Source of the DNA: Kryptolebias marmoratus
Lineage: Eukaryota; Chordata; Actinopteri; Cyprinodontiformes; Rivulidae
Reading direction: 5' to 3'
NCBI RefSeq assembly: GCF_001649575.2
Contig: NC_051444.1
Location: 19,821,856-19,885,855 of the forward strand
Length of the DNA stretch: 64,000 nucleotides
The notes below the pieces were generated by a model. It was not told the DNA's origin, ran no database searches, and saw only the letters and a program-made list of their open reading frames with translations. Below, one piece after another: positions 37,941 through 48,600 of the stretch. The translations under genes and the position numbers were made by a program. The stretch's first letter is position 1. Each line of letters opens with the position of its first letter.

Positions 37941-38284
37941 TAGCGGTGGTGCATTGGATAGCTCTGTCGCCTCACAGCACAAAGATCACAGGTTTGCCTC
38001 CTGGTCTTTCCATGAGGAGTTTATATGTTCTCACTGTGCATACATGGACTTTTTCTGGGTTCTCCTTTTTCCTCCCACAATCCAAAAACATGCACTTTAA
38101 GTTAATTGGTAACTCTAAAATTATCCCTAGGTGTGAGTCAGAGAATGATATTTCTCTCTATGTGGCCCTGTGACGGACTTGTGACCTGTCCAGGGTGCAC
38201 CCTGACCGTTGGAGATAAGCACCAGTTCCCCTGTGACCTGGAAAGGAAAAAGCTGTTAGAGAAAGTAGATGGATGGTTGGATGG
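37941..38284 (+). mobile_element. tRNA-derived SINE, near full length, short tail
   Basis: Same family as the copy at 28.9 kb. The head GGTGGTGCATTGGATAGCTC and CTGTCGCCTCACAGCA correspond to the tRNA-like region, with ACAGGTTTGCCTCC at the B-box position. The body landmarks are GGAGTTTATATGTTCTCACT, CTCCCACAATCCAAAAACAT, TAGGTGTGAGT, TGTGACGGACTTGTGACCTG, CCAGGGTGCACCCTGAC and ACCAGTTCCCCTGTGACC. The ATGG tail is only about three imperfect units. Confidence 0.85.
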
Positions 38285-38660
38285 GTTTGTTAGTGCAACT
38301 GCAGTTCAGAGGTGACTCAAAATGCAGCCACTTGCAAAAATGAGGAAATAAAGTTTATTTAAACTTTCCCAAGAGCCATTTTATAGATTAGGTATTTAAA
38401 ATAATTTCTGAAAATAATAAAAGGACATGGGGAGCCCAACAAAAGCCCAGTCATTAATCCAAACAAGCATAAAAACAAAGTGAGATTAATTGCTAGCAAA
38501 ACAGAGGCACAAACTGCAGAGAGGAAAAAAGGTATTTTAAGACAAAGCATAACACAAAACTGAAATGCAAACATGCAAATAATATGAATAAAGAAAAAAT
38601 AAATCAAAGACTCCTGACTAAATGGAAGAAGCGCAGGACTCAAATCACGATAGAAATATT
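38285..38660 (-). repeat. Strand-skewed A-rich probable interspersed repeat
   Basis: Immediately after the SINE the plus strand is strongly A-rich with very few T-rich words, in phrases such as CAGAGGTGACTCAAAATGCA, AGGACATGGGGAGCCCAAC, GAGGCACAAACTGCAGAGAG and GAAGCGCAGGACTCAAATCA. I have the impression of a fish repeat with these phrases, but I cannot name a family, class or orientation. The minus-strand frame of 94 codons is a consequence of the skew. Confidence 0.35.
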
Positions 38661-39530
38661 CTTGTTGCTGTATCTTTGTGTGTGTGCATCGTTTGTGGTT
38701 GTGTTTGTAAATTTGGTCTCAACCTAATATGATAATTTAGCTACATATAGTGTTGTAGTCATTGAGTTGAAGAGATCTTTACCTTCTTTAGCACCAGCTC
38801 ATTTAGTTTTTTCATCAACAATTTGGCAGTGTGGTGGCACAGGAGAATCATAATAATCTTTTATTGTGAAAAATGAACTAGTTGAAAAAGTAAGGTAATA
38901 ATGCATTTTTATTACTAATTTAATTTGTTGAAAATATAAAGATGTTTGTGTTAGCTCCATTGTTCACATTCATACACATAACCCAATGGACATCAACTCT
39001 CACTCTGATGATCATGGGCATAAAATGGGGGAGCAAAGATGAAAAAACACAAGTCAAAATCGCAAATCTTGAATAAATCACTCACACATTAATTGCAGTA
39101 TTTTATTGTAATAGCGCCTTTGTTGTTGTGTGGATATTTAGGTCAGTGAAATACACACAGTGCTGGTAAGAGGTCTACCGTTCAATCTCTTATTAGGTAA
39201 ACTAAATCCTTTTGTCTGTGTTAGTTAATTTGTGTTACACATCAAAAACTAGATTTTTTTTTTTTAACTTTCCAGATTTTGGTTTAGTTACGAATCATCA
39301 TCAAAGCTGAAAGCTGTCATTCTTTCATTCCTTTCAGTACTCGTGTTGTCTCCAAAAATGGTTCTAAAATGTGAATATATGGATGCTATTTCAAGCCCTA
39401 TAATTAAGAGTAAATTGCTCACAAATTACTACAAATACAAAATAATATTAATAGTAATACAATAAATGACATGATTATATATCCAAATAATGATAGCTTA
39501 TTAAAACAACAAAACAGTTCACTAGTAATT
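38661..39530. other. AT-rich non-coding DNA
   Basis: No gene or recognised element. Confidence 0.55.
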
Positions 39531-39842
39531 TTAATCCATTTTCTTTATCTGCTTGAGTCTGTTGGGGAGTCCCTGCCTATCTCCAGCAACCATTGGTTGA
39601 GAGGCATGGTACATCCTGGATAGGACACCAATCCAATATAGAGAAACAAGACAAACAAGCATTTAAGCACACACTCACCCCTAGGGACAAATAACAATTG
39701 TCTAACATGGATGTTTTGTGGAAGAAAATATAGTCCCGGGAAAATACCTATACATGCCTATACTGTCCCAGCCAGGAGTTGAAGTCAGGACCTCCTTGCT
39801 GCAAGGCAGCAGTGCTAAGTAACTGCACCACTGTGCAGCCTT
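39531..39842 (-). mobile_element. tRNA-derived SINE, minus strand
   Basis: Reverse complement of the SINE at 37.9 kb, about 1.2 kb away. Read on the plus strand it begins AATCCATTTTCTTTATCTGC (tail and 3' end). It continues with CACTCACCCCTAGGGACAAA, then CCAGCCAGGAGTTGAAGTCA, GACCTCCTTGCTGCAAGGCA, and ends GCACCACTGTGCAGCC (the SINE head). Part of the middle is rearranged or diverged. The two opposed copies could pair if co-transcribed. Confidence 0.8.
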
Positions 39843-41471
39843 TCAATAATACCTCCAGACATTATATAACACCGTAAGTCAGAAACAGAAGCTGGAACAA
39901 ATGTCAACTCCTTGACTGACTGAGTCATACAAACACAAGGCCTTAACTCTACCTTTAACGCCTGATCTTTGAAGTACTCATTTGAAAAAACTCTATAATT
40001 ACAGCATCAACTGTTGGACCAGTATAGAACGACATATATTACCTTTTAACCGTTTTATTTTGTCCACTGAAATTTTAATCAGCTCTGATCGGCGGTGTAT
40101 TCAGAATGGCAGTGAATCAAGTGCCTGCAAGTTAGGAAGAATGGCAAATAGTTACCGTGACCCCCTCCGCTGCCCCCTCTGACAGGCGCTTTATTCAAAG
40201 TCTGCTCAAGTATACAGAGAGAGCAGCGCGGCTGTTCCACTCCACCATGCATGCTGTGGGTTTCCATCAGAATAGCAGCGGCAGCACATTACTGGCAATC
40301 AAGTTGTGTGTTTAACACATTTTCTGGGGATTGGCTCTCCCAGTCAGCCACTACAGTAAGTGGGAAAAAGATTGCAGTAAATGAATTGGCAACCACCCTC
40401 CTATTACAAAAGGAGTCGTTCAGAGTTGTCAGCTAGTGATTTCCGTCAACCTTACATCGTGTGTTGTGAATAGAAGCTTCGCTTTTATGTTGCGTTTTGG
40501 TTCTCGAGCTACAATCGTTAAATGAACTGCAATGCGTATGATAAAATTATATTACGCAACAGTTTCCTCACTCTTCGTGGATCTCAGATGCTTATGCTTT
40601 ACAAAAACTGCTGATTTTTCAGTAAGATGTTGAAGAATATGAAGAGGTGCCAATAATTTTCATGGTTGTTCCCCAAAATTAGACTGTCGACTGCCCACGC
40701 TTGCTACAGAGTTTCAAAACGGACCAAAAATGAGCAGAATAATTCAACAAATTAAATAAGTGAGACCTCACTATCAATCAGTCCTCCGATGGCCTCTCAT
40801 TATGGAATTAAGTAGCTTTTAGAGTTTTAAAGAAATATTCATCCATCCACCAAAAGTTCTCTTACGGTAAATCAAGTTAAAGAAATTTTTAGGTCCAGTG
40901 GGTACATTTTGTTTGATTTTTTTATTTATTTGTTCCTCAAAAAAACCAATTGCATCATTGCTCAGAGTGGACAGCTTGCTCAATAATTCATACAATTAGT
41001 TTTTCTCCTTAAGCAAGTTCTCTTGTTTCAGTAACCTGCTTCAACCTTCGCACCGGCCCCTGTCTTATTAATCAGCCCCCATCGATTAAGTGCTAAAAGT
41101 AATTAAAGGCCTGACATGTGCAGTTGATTCCAGACATCTATATGTGTCACGAATGCAAAAAGCACACCCTCTGTGCCACTCTCCAGCTCCCCGCCACTGT
41201 CTCCCGCATACTAAGTCGCTCCACAAAAACCAACGAGAAGTGAGACAGCCAGTGATTTTCGGCAAATTCATTGCAACCTCGGCTCTGTGTTTGAATACTA
41301 ACGAGAATCTCCATCACTTTGGTTTTCTTTTGTGTCCAGTGCTTTCTGCTCCAATGGTTCTGATCAAAGTAAATAACAGGTTTTTTGCCTTATTTGACTT
41401 GTTGTTGCAATCTTGTGACATTACAAGATGTAAGTACTGAAACAAAAGAAAACAATGCTACCGCATTTTGT
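39843..41471. other. Non-coding DNA with CNE-like blocks
   Basis: Balanced, repeat-free blocks occur at 40080-40340 and 41030-41330. The second starts with TATTAATCAGCCCCCATCGA, then TTAAGTGCTAAAAGTAATTA, a dense group of TAAT cores around an ATCGAT. Open frames (up to 116 codons at 41090-41440) show no domain. I see no gene. Confidence 0.4.
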
Positions 41472-41488
41472 AAAAAAAAAAAAAAAAA
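41472..41488. repeat. Poly-A run (17 A)
   Basis: Seventeen A followed by C and six T. No SINE body precedes it. Confidence 0.9.
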
Positions 41489-41589
41489 CTTTTTTCAACA
41501 AACATTTCAGTAAGCTGCTTTGGTGTTTTAGCTTTATTAGGTTAATCTGACAGTTTTGTGTGTGATAGTCTACCCTGACTCCACACTTC

Positions 41590-42157
41590 ACAGTCCTCAT
41601 GACATAGCCTTTTGTTTTGTTTTCACACTGAAAGTACTGTGGCCATTCATAGTCCTCAGGACTACACTTATTTGTTTGGTTGTTTCAGCACTGGCTTTCA
41701 AAGTAGGCGCTTTCTTAGCTCAATCAGGATTCTCAAGTGATGCAAAGAATTGTATTTGGTTCATACATAAATGTGCCAAACAGACGGAAGGCTCTTGCAG
41801 TATTGCACCATTAAAACTGCATTAACATTGCTCAAGTAGAAGCCACTAATTGTTATTATTGTCTGCTATGTGTTCTTTTCAGAACATGTGCAGCACAAAG
41901 TAGACCACTCTGTTGTTTGAGTCTGGCTCCTATAACACTCTCTGAATATTTGTAGGACTCTTTTAAATTCACAGAACCCACAAGACCCACAATTCATAGC
42001 CGTTGATGGTAAATATTGACCACCAGCTGAGTATTGTATAATCATAGCGTTCTGGTGGCAGTGTGAAAGCGAACATATCTTTACATCTTTAAAACTGCCC
42101 AATAGTGGGACTCACAGTCCTTATAACCCTCAGGGAGTCTTTATAACTGTTTAGTCT
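41590..42157. repeat. Large inverted repeat, left arm
   Basis: Read forward, this arm aligns through its whole length with the reverse complement of 42397-42995. Co-linear anchors from outer to inner: GTGG-CATTCA, ACTTATTTGTTTG, GGCGCTTTCTTA, AAGTGATGCAAAGA, TAAATGTGCC, ATTAAAACTGCATTAACATT, AAGTAGAAGC, GCTCCTATAACA, CTGAATATTTGTAG, CAGCTGAGTATTG, GGCAGTGTGAAAGC and CCCTCAGGGAGTCTTTATAA. By eye, matching is roughly 70-80% in the aligned blocks and best at the inner end. No coding frame spans the arm. No transposase, tRNA or SINE signature was seen. Confidence 0.8.
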
Positions 42158-42396
42158 AAAAACATGTAATGCGCATGTATGCAATGGTACAGAGAAACAG
42201 ACTTTTTAAATGACAAAGTAAATAAACATCTGATTGTAAAATGACATCATGTTAGATTATAGAGTATTGTAGTCACTCAATCTGCAATAAAAAAATAGAA
42301 GTTTGGGTATTTTAGGATAGTAAAAACTCATTCTGTTGTGGTCCCCATCCTCAGCACCTGTCTGTGTGCACTCTGCTGTATGTTAGACAATAGGCA
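42158..42396. other. Spacer (loop) of the large inverted repeat
   Basis: About 240 bases between the arms that do not pair with each other. AT-rich, with no recognised element. Confidence 0.7.
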
Positions 42397-42995
42397 CCTT
42401 TGGACTAAATATTTATAAAGACTCCCTGAGGGATAACAGAACTGTTAGTCCCAGTATGGGGCAGTTGAAATGACCTATATGTTTGCTTTCACACTGCCCG
42501 GGGAACACTGTGATTGAACAACACTCAGCTGACAGTCATGTTGCCATGTCACTTATGCATGTGACATTCGCCAACAACAACAGCTGTGGTGGTCTCTATA
42601 GTTAGAGTTGTGTGACTTGTTGTGTTCTTTGGTTGAATTTTTAAGGTGGATATCGAAAGAAAACTACAAACATTCAGAAGGTGTTATGGGAGCAGAGATA
42701 TATACTCATGCATCTAATTTGAGCTGCACGTGTTCAAAACATATCACATCATTGCAGACAAAGGCAAAGGTTAAGTAGCTTCTACTTTAACAATGTAAAT
42801 ACAGTTTTAATAGTGAAATGCTGAATCAATGCACATTTCTGTATGGGCCGATCACATCTCTTTACATCACTCAAGTCCCTGCTAAGTAAAGAAAGTGCCG
42901 ACTCTGAAGAGGGAGCTCAAAAAGTTCAAATAAACATAAGTACAAGGGCACTGAATAACCACTGTGTATGGGAAAGAACATACCTTTAGTGTCAC
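42397..42995. repeat. Large inverted repeat, right arm
   Basis: The reverse complement matches the left arm in order. The most exact stretch is TTATAAAGACTCCCTGAGGG at 42413-42432, a perfect 20-base complement of 42127-42146. The next is GCTTTCACACTGCC at 42485-42498, complement of the left-arm GGCAGTGTGAAAGC at 42057-42070. Arm lengths differ slightly because of small indels. The outer end fades near 43000, where a weaker match to 41560-41640 remains. Confidence 0.8.
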
Positions 42996-44984
42996 AGAGG
43001 CATTATGAAATAACAATGTATCTCTGAGAAATCTTTCAGAGTAAGAGAATCAAATAAATGTCTGTGTTCGCTGTTTGTTCAAAACAGATCAGTCATGTGT
43101 TGGTAAAGTAAACATGATGCATGACTTAGAACAGTTGCCTTCAAAGCCTAAATTATGAAGCCCAAAGACTTTTCAACAGAATGTGTTCAATCGTTGTGGT
43201 GCCTGTGAAACAACTGACTGACTTTAATTGCAAAAAGGCACAAACATGAATAGGGAGTAATTCAATGCACAATCTCAGACACAGAAAGGTTAAATAAGTG
43301 ATTTTTTTTTTTTGCTCTGGATATCTTACCCTAATTTCTTTGTCTGGTAAAATGTATAATTTGCATAGTAAGTGTTCCTTGAAGTAATGAACATTCAATT
43401 AGTAGTACAAACACTCATAACTGGACTTTATGCTCCCAAAATGAATATGTGCTACTTAAAGTAGCAGTGGTGGGTAAACAATTAGCAGCTTCAGCCCATG
43501 AATGATGAAGCTTCCCACCACCTCTATTAAGACGCTGCATCTTTATACAGTTTATCCCTGCTGTTTTATGAATTCACAATTACACCTCATTAATGTGTCA
43601 TTTGCATAATTACAAGGAATGGGGACACCGTTCACAGTGGGAATACACACCACCTTGAGAAAAACAGGATGCAACTCAATGCTGGGCGCTGCAGCGGGAC
43701 AGATGTTTTGATATTGTTTATGACTTTTTGGGTGATTGTTGATGAATTTGCAGTTTAAAAACTAGGACGAATTTCACTTACAAGCTGTGACAAGTTTTGT
43801 TCCACTCTCACAGCTGGAACTCACAATCCTGAATACACCTTTGTTCGTTTTTTTTTTTTTTTTTCAATAATTTCAACAGCATGAATTCCCAGAATTTAAT
43901 TCTGTCTTATCAAGGGCATGAAATAAAGTGTGAAAAAGCTTTGAGGGAAATCCAGCAAAAAAGGGTTTATTGAGCCTGCACAGGTACTTTAACCCACCCT
44001 TTCTGGGTTATTTGTAAGATAAATGAAAGCAGAGAAACAGATGACAGGTCTTTAGCTCAACTATAAAATGCAATTAACCAGCAAATGAGGCCAGGAAAGC
44101 CGCTCTGACCAGTCGGCACGAGCAACAGTTAGAATGAAGGGGGGGGCGAGAACAGTAATTCATCCCCAATCTACAAACTGCTGTTCTACATTTAGTACGT
44201 TGATAAATAACTGCTGCTGGGTTTTTATTCAAAGGGACTTTGTCAGAATTTTTAACTTCTTTTGGCCAATCTCTTCGTTAGGAATGATGTAAAAGTTGAA
44301 GGTCTTGGTGTTAGTGGTGTTTAAAGGTTTAAAACTACATTTGAGACAGCATGTCTTAAGAAAAGATGAAGGACAAAACCAGTTTTTGATTTACTTTGTG
44401 CCAAATGTGTACACATTGCTAACATGTTCAAAAATGCCATCAAGTTCACCTTGTTTTTCAATCAAACTTAGCAAGTTTGCATGTTTTAAAGTACTTACTG
44501 GCACTGAATACAAAAAATCACCAGGAAACCAGTGTTTACTGGAATACTATTAGTTTTAATGGTCTGTGATGTTTCTTTAATCCACTTATTCCCCTTTTTG
44601 AGTGGTGATAGCATGACAAGAAGCATATGATCCCTCCTGTTTTTTGGTTTGTTTGTTTTTCAAACTGCGCCTTCATAATGATTAGACAGAGGGTAATAGT
44701 GCAATAAAAAGTGGGTCCACTCCTAACAGGTCCACATGCAGATGACTTGAATAAAAGTGGTTGAGAGCGATGCTGTTTATCTCATTTATCTCTGAAATAG
44801 CGGGAAGACTGTTTGCCAGCGGGAGGAGGTGTCACCTTAAATCAGAAACAACTTGTCAAAGTGATAATGGCTAAAGTGCTTGCTCAGGATGAGAAACTGC
44901 AACAAAGTGAAGATTCAATCTGCTGGCTTCCTTAGATAGATAACTTCTACTAATTGGCCTTTTACAATGTATGTGAATGTTTTT
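42996..44984. other. Non-coding DNA with a TAAT/octamer block at 43.54-43.64 kb
   Basis: At 43540-43640 there is GAATTCACAATTACACC, CTCATTAATG, an octamer ATTTGCAT at 43600-43607 and ATAATTACAAGG: four homeodomain-type cores and a POU octamer within about 60 bases. The rest is AT-rich with T runs (43849-43864) and a run of eight G near 44142-44149. No gene was recognised. Confidence 0.4.
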
Positions 44985-45051
44985 GTACAGGGCCCTGAGA
45001 TGACTTTTGTTGCGAATTGGCGCTAAATAAATAAACTGAACTGAATTCAAG
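44985..45051 (-). mobile_element. Retroposon terminal fragment (GGCGCTAAATAAATAAA type), minus-strand copy relative to 9.8 kb
   Basis: GTACAGGGCCCTGAGATGAC, TTTTGTTGCGAATTGGCGCT and AAATAAATAAACTGAACTGA are the reverse complement of the fragment at 9800-9866. In the orientation read here it looks like a typical 3' end, with a GGCGCTA-ATAAATAAA stretch followed by a short CTGAA tail. Very common in fish genomes. The family name is uncertain. Confidence 0.7.
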
Positions 45052-45509
45052 TGGCCATGCACAGCATTTGCTTATCTCAGGTGAATTTGGTACATACAAC
45101 ATGGGGCTTGAAATGATTTTGCAAACTCTCTGTATGCAGTGAACTGCTACATTTGCCAATATGCAAGTGATAAAGATGATTTGGACCGAAAGAAATTAGA
45201 AGAAATGTATGACAGGGATGAAAAGAACATCCTACATTTTAAACCCAGAAAAAACAGAGATGAATAAGTAAATGTCTTCTGTGTCTTCTGTGTCTTTAGT
45301 GTACAGAAGAGGGTTAGAGCCACAGTGAATTTTAATTATTATATACCCCAGAATTCTGAGATTAAAGAGGAACTTGTTCTTATTTTGATTTTCTAACCTT
45401 TTGGGAATCAAAAGGGTAGAATTTGCATGACATGCTAGTTCATGGTGTAGGGCGATTGAGCAGATATACATCACTTTCCACCATTATATCTAACTGAATG
45501 GTTAAAGTA
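45052..45509. other. Non-coding DNA with a short nine-base tandem
   Basis: Three imperfect copies of a GTGTCTTCT unit occur near 45275-45298. Nothing else was recognised. Confidence 0.45.
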
Positions 45510-45612
45510 CAAGTGGTGGACAGCATGGTTGCTTTATGGTCACGCAGCAAGATTACAGGTTTGAGCTGAACTGGGCTGGGGTCTTTCTGTGTGGAGCTTA
45601 CATGTGCTCCCT
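45510..45612 (+). mobile_element. SINE 5' fragment
   Basis: CAAGTGGTGGACAGCATGGT, then CACGCAGCAAGATTACAGGT, TTGAGCTGAACTGGGCTGGG and TTTCTGTGTGGAGCTTACAT correspond to the head and first third of the tRNA-derived SINE. The match stops near 45612. The 3' part and the ATGG tail are missing. Confidence 0.7.
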
Positions 45613-48600
45613 TTTAAATGGGAGTTTTGTTATGCCGTACATTCATTTGTTGGTGCACACAATAGGTCTTAAAAATCTGAGCTGCATACGGTCAGCTACA
45701 GAGACCTGGAGGAAACCTCTCAAATGGATGATAAAACTGACATACAGGCCTCACATGCGCTGGCCTTTAGACAACAGAAGAGATCCATCGGGTACTTTCC
45801 CAGCATCAGTGGCTTGGTAAACTCTGGGAAAAAACAAGACACTGAGGAGCTACATGCAAACGACTTAAAGACCACAGAAAACAGCAGTGGTGGATTAGAG
45901 CAGGCTTTTTGTTGGTATTTTCAGGCCACAGGGGTGTCTGAAAGGGATCAGACTGATAAAAATGAAACGATTGGCACTCCTGTTCATGTAGGAGTTCTTT
46001 CAGCCTGTCGGGCTTTCTTGTGTCTATCTTTCCTTGCAAAAAAAAAAAAAAACTGGGGCACTGTCAATATGCTGCAGAAAAAGACTTATTAAAAGAGAAA
46101 CTACATTAAAAAATGATCCCAGTGAATGATTGATTGTGCAAATAATGAAACTTATATCAATATTTTAAAATGTGCAACTTCAAGCAGTTGTGGACAGGTG
46201 GCATGTTTTAACATGAGACCTTGGTAACATATTTCTGTTAAAAATAATTATTACACAGTAGGTAGTTTAGATTAATAGCTCAAACAAAGTTATATTTATG
46301 CCTAAATATAAGAAAAGATTGGGCAAAATGAGCATAACTGAGAAAAGAAGTAAAAAAAATAAAGGGCTAAATTATTTTGGTATAAAATCATTTCATATAT
46401 TTTATATTAGTTATATATTTTACAGCAGTTAAATGTCTCCAGATTTGTGACCAAACTTTGTGAAAGGCTTTCAGCTATCAAGCGTGTTTGTTTACCTTTG
46501 AAAACAGCTAGAAGGACAGAAAAAAGGTCAACAATGGGGACACCCATGGAAAACTGTTTGGGATCCAGTCAAACGGAATATCAAAATATAATACTATAAT
46601 TGTGAAAGGTTTCACCAGTCAGTGGATAGTTGGTGAGACATTTCACTGAAAGTCCATAAAACAAAACCTTCAAATGACAAAGATAAAATATGGGATGCCG
46701 AGCAAAAGAACATCCACATCATTCATCCTCTCAGGACTATAAATATCTGCAGTTTGAATAAAATCAATCCAAAAAGCTTTGACACAAATGACAGACTGGC
46801 AGACCAACTTTGCTGCAGCTGTATTCATATGAATTCCTGTTAATTAGAAACTGGATAGAGTTTGTTTCCTAATCACTCTTTGTGGTTACAATAAAATCTG
46901 CAATGTCACTAAAAAACATACCTGCATTTCATCAAGGAGCGTGCACACCTCAGTGCATACCGCCCACCCAACCTATCCATAAGCAACTCCGAAGCCCCAG
47001 TAGTCGCATTGCTTGCCAAGGCCTTTTGTTCTCTGCCATAATACATCTTTATTAGTATAATCCCATTGCCCCTGTGCTTTCCTCACACTCCATTAGTCTT
47101 TATCCAAATCATGTAGCTACAAACAGACTGTCATTGAAGGCAGGAGAAATGCTCTCCGGACATCAGCAGTGGATAATTGCTTTAACTTTTTCGACTAACT
47201 GTTTAGCGTATGAACTCTGAAAAAGCCTTTGGCGAATTGACAACGAGCAGCCCACGTTCAGAGCGAAGCAGTGAAATGAAAAGCCCCCTTTCTGACAGTT
47301 ACACTGTTTCCATGTGGAGGAAACCTGGCTCGGCCCCTCTTTCTCTCATCTGGTCTTGATACAACATTGTGCACAGGGGTCCTGAGATTTATGGCACTAG
47401 CTCAATGTAGCTGCTGGGGAAAAGTCTTTGGGGGTTTTCACATCTCTCCATTTGTTTTGCACATTACTGATGTTTCCCGTAATGTGCTCCGAGCATCCCC
47501 GTGAGAAGCTTATATGGGCTTGTTCTCAAGTTCAGGCTTCATTTAGTTTTCCTCCTGCTCTTCTCCCGAGATAAAACCTGACATACAGACCTCGCTGGTT
47601 CTCCTGAGGAGCTATTAATACAGGAAAGGAAAGTGAGGAGGGGAGGTGGCAAGCCACACATCAACCTGGCAAGCGATGCCATGTTTATTTGGGATGTACA
47701 TCTGAAATGCATGAACAGGCAAGCAAAGCGTTTAGAAATGATTACTAACTGGTGTTTCCAAGGTTCCTGATGAGAAGGGGATCTTAATAGAAGGCAGAGG
47801 TTTTTGTTTTTTCCTTCGCTTGTCATCGTACGTTTAAACATCACTGATGAAAATGAATATTTTAAACTGTACTGTATGTCAGCTGAAAAATTCACTAAAG
47901 CCGTTGCTCACCTTTGATAAATAATGTAGACTAATTAAAGAAACAAGAGTTTGACTTTGAGCCAGAGCATAACATATTCACATTGTTAGAAATAAAACAA
48001 AAACAAACATGCATCTACATACACGTATTGAAGCATTCATTTGCCTTTTTTAATTATATGTTTATATTTATTTATTTATTTGCCTTTTCCTGCCTTCTTT
48101 CTGTTAACTTTAAGATGGTATACTGCTGTCTCATGATTAAAAACTCCAAAATATTGGTTGTGTTTGTTGGCCCTAAATATCACAACAGCCAGCGCAATGG
48201 ATGTAGTTTAAAAAAAGAGTGCATTATTTGACACATTGGGAGGAGGTTTTTCCCCAAATCCGTCAAAACAGAATAGTTTTGTTACCTGGACCTAACCAAA
48301 CAGCAGCAGAAGCACACACAACAACACACAGTCAAGCAAAAAATATTAGTCTACTTTTTTTTTTTTCAAAGGATAAAGTACAGTATAAATAAACTTAGAT
48401 GGTCATAAATGTAAAAAGCAGCCCATTAACTGGGTAAAATAAAATAGTACAATTTACACACGTTTTGTTTTCAGAAAAAAAAAAGATATTTTACCATTTA
48501 TTTAAGAGCCATCTTTAAACATCAAATAAATTAAAGTTCTTATGAGTGTGATTATCCTTTCTACACTGTTGTCATATTTTATTAAACACTTATTTCCCCC

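Noticed and set aside
37874..38173. 99-codon plus-strand frame
   Set aside because: It is a translation of the SINE body and its 5' flank.
45724..46092. 122-codon plus-strand frame downstream of the SINE fragment
   Set aside because: It runs from near the SINE fragment into an A run. No recognisable protein features.
47539..47895. 118-codon minus-strand frame
   Set aside because: No domain or composition typical of coding DNA. Chance frame in a balanced block.
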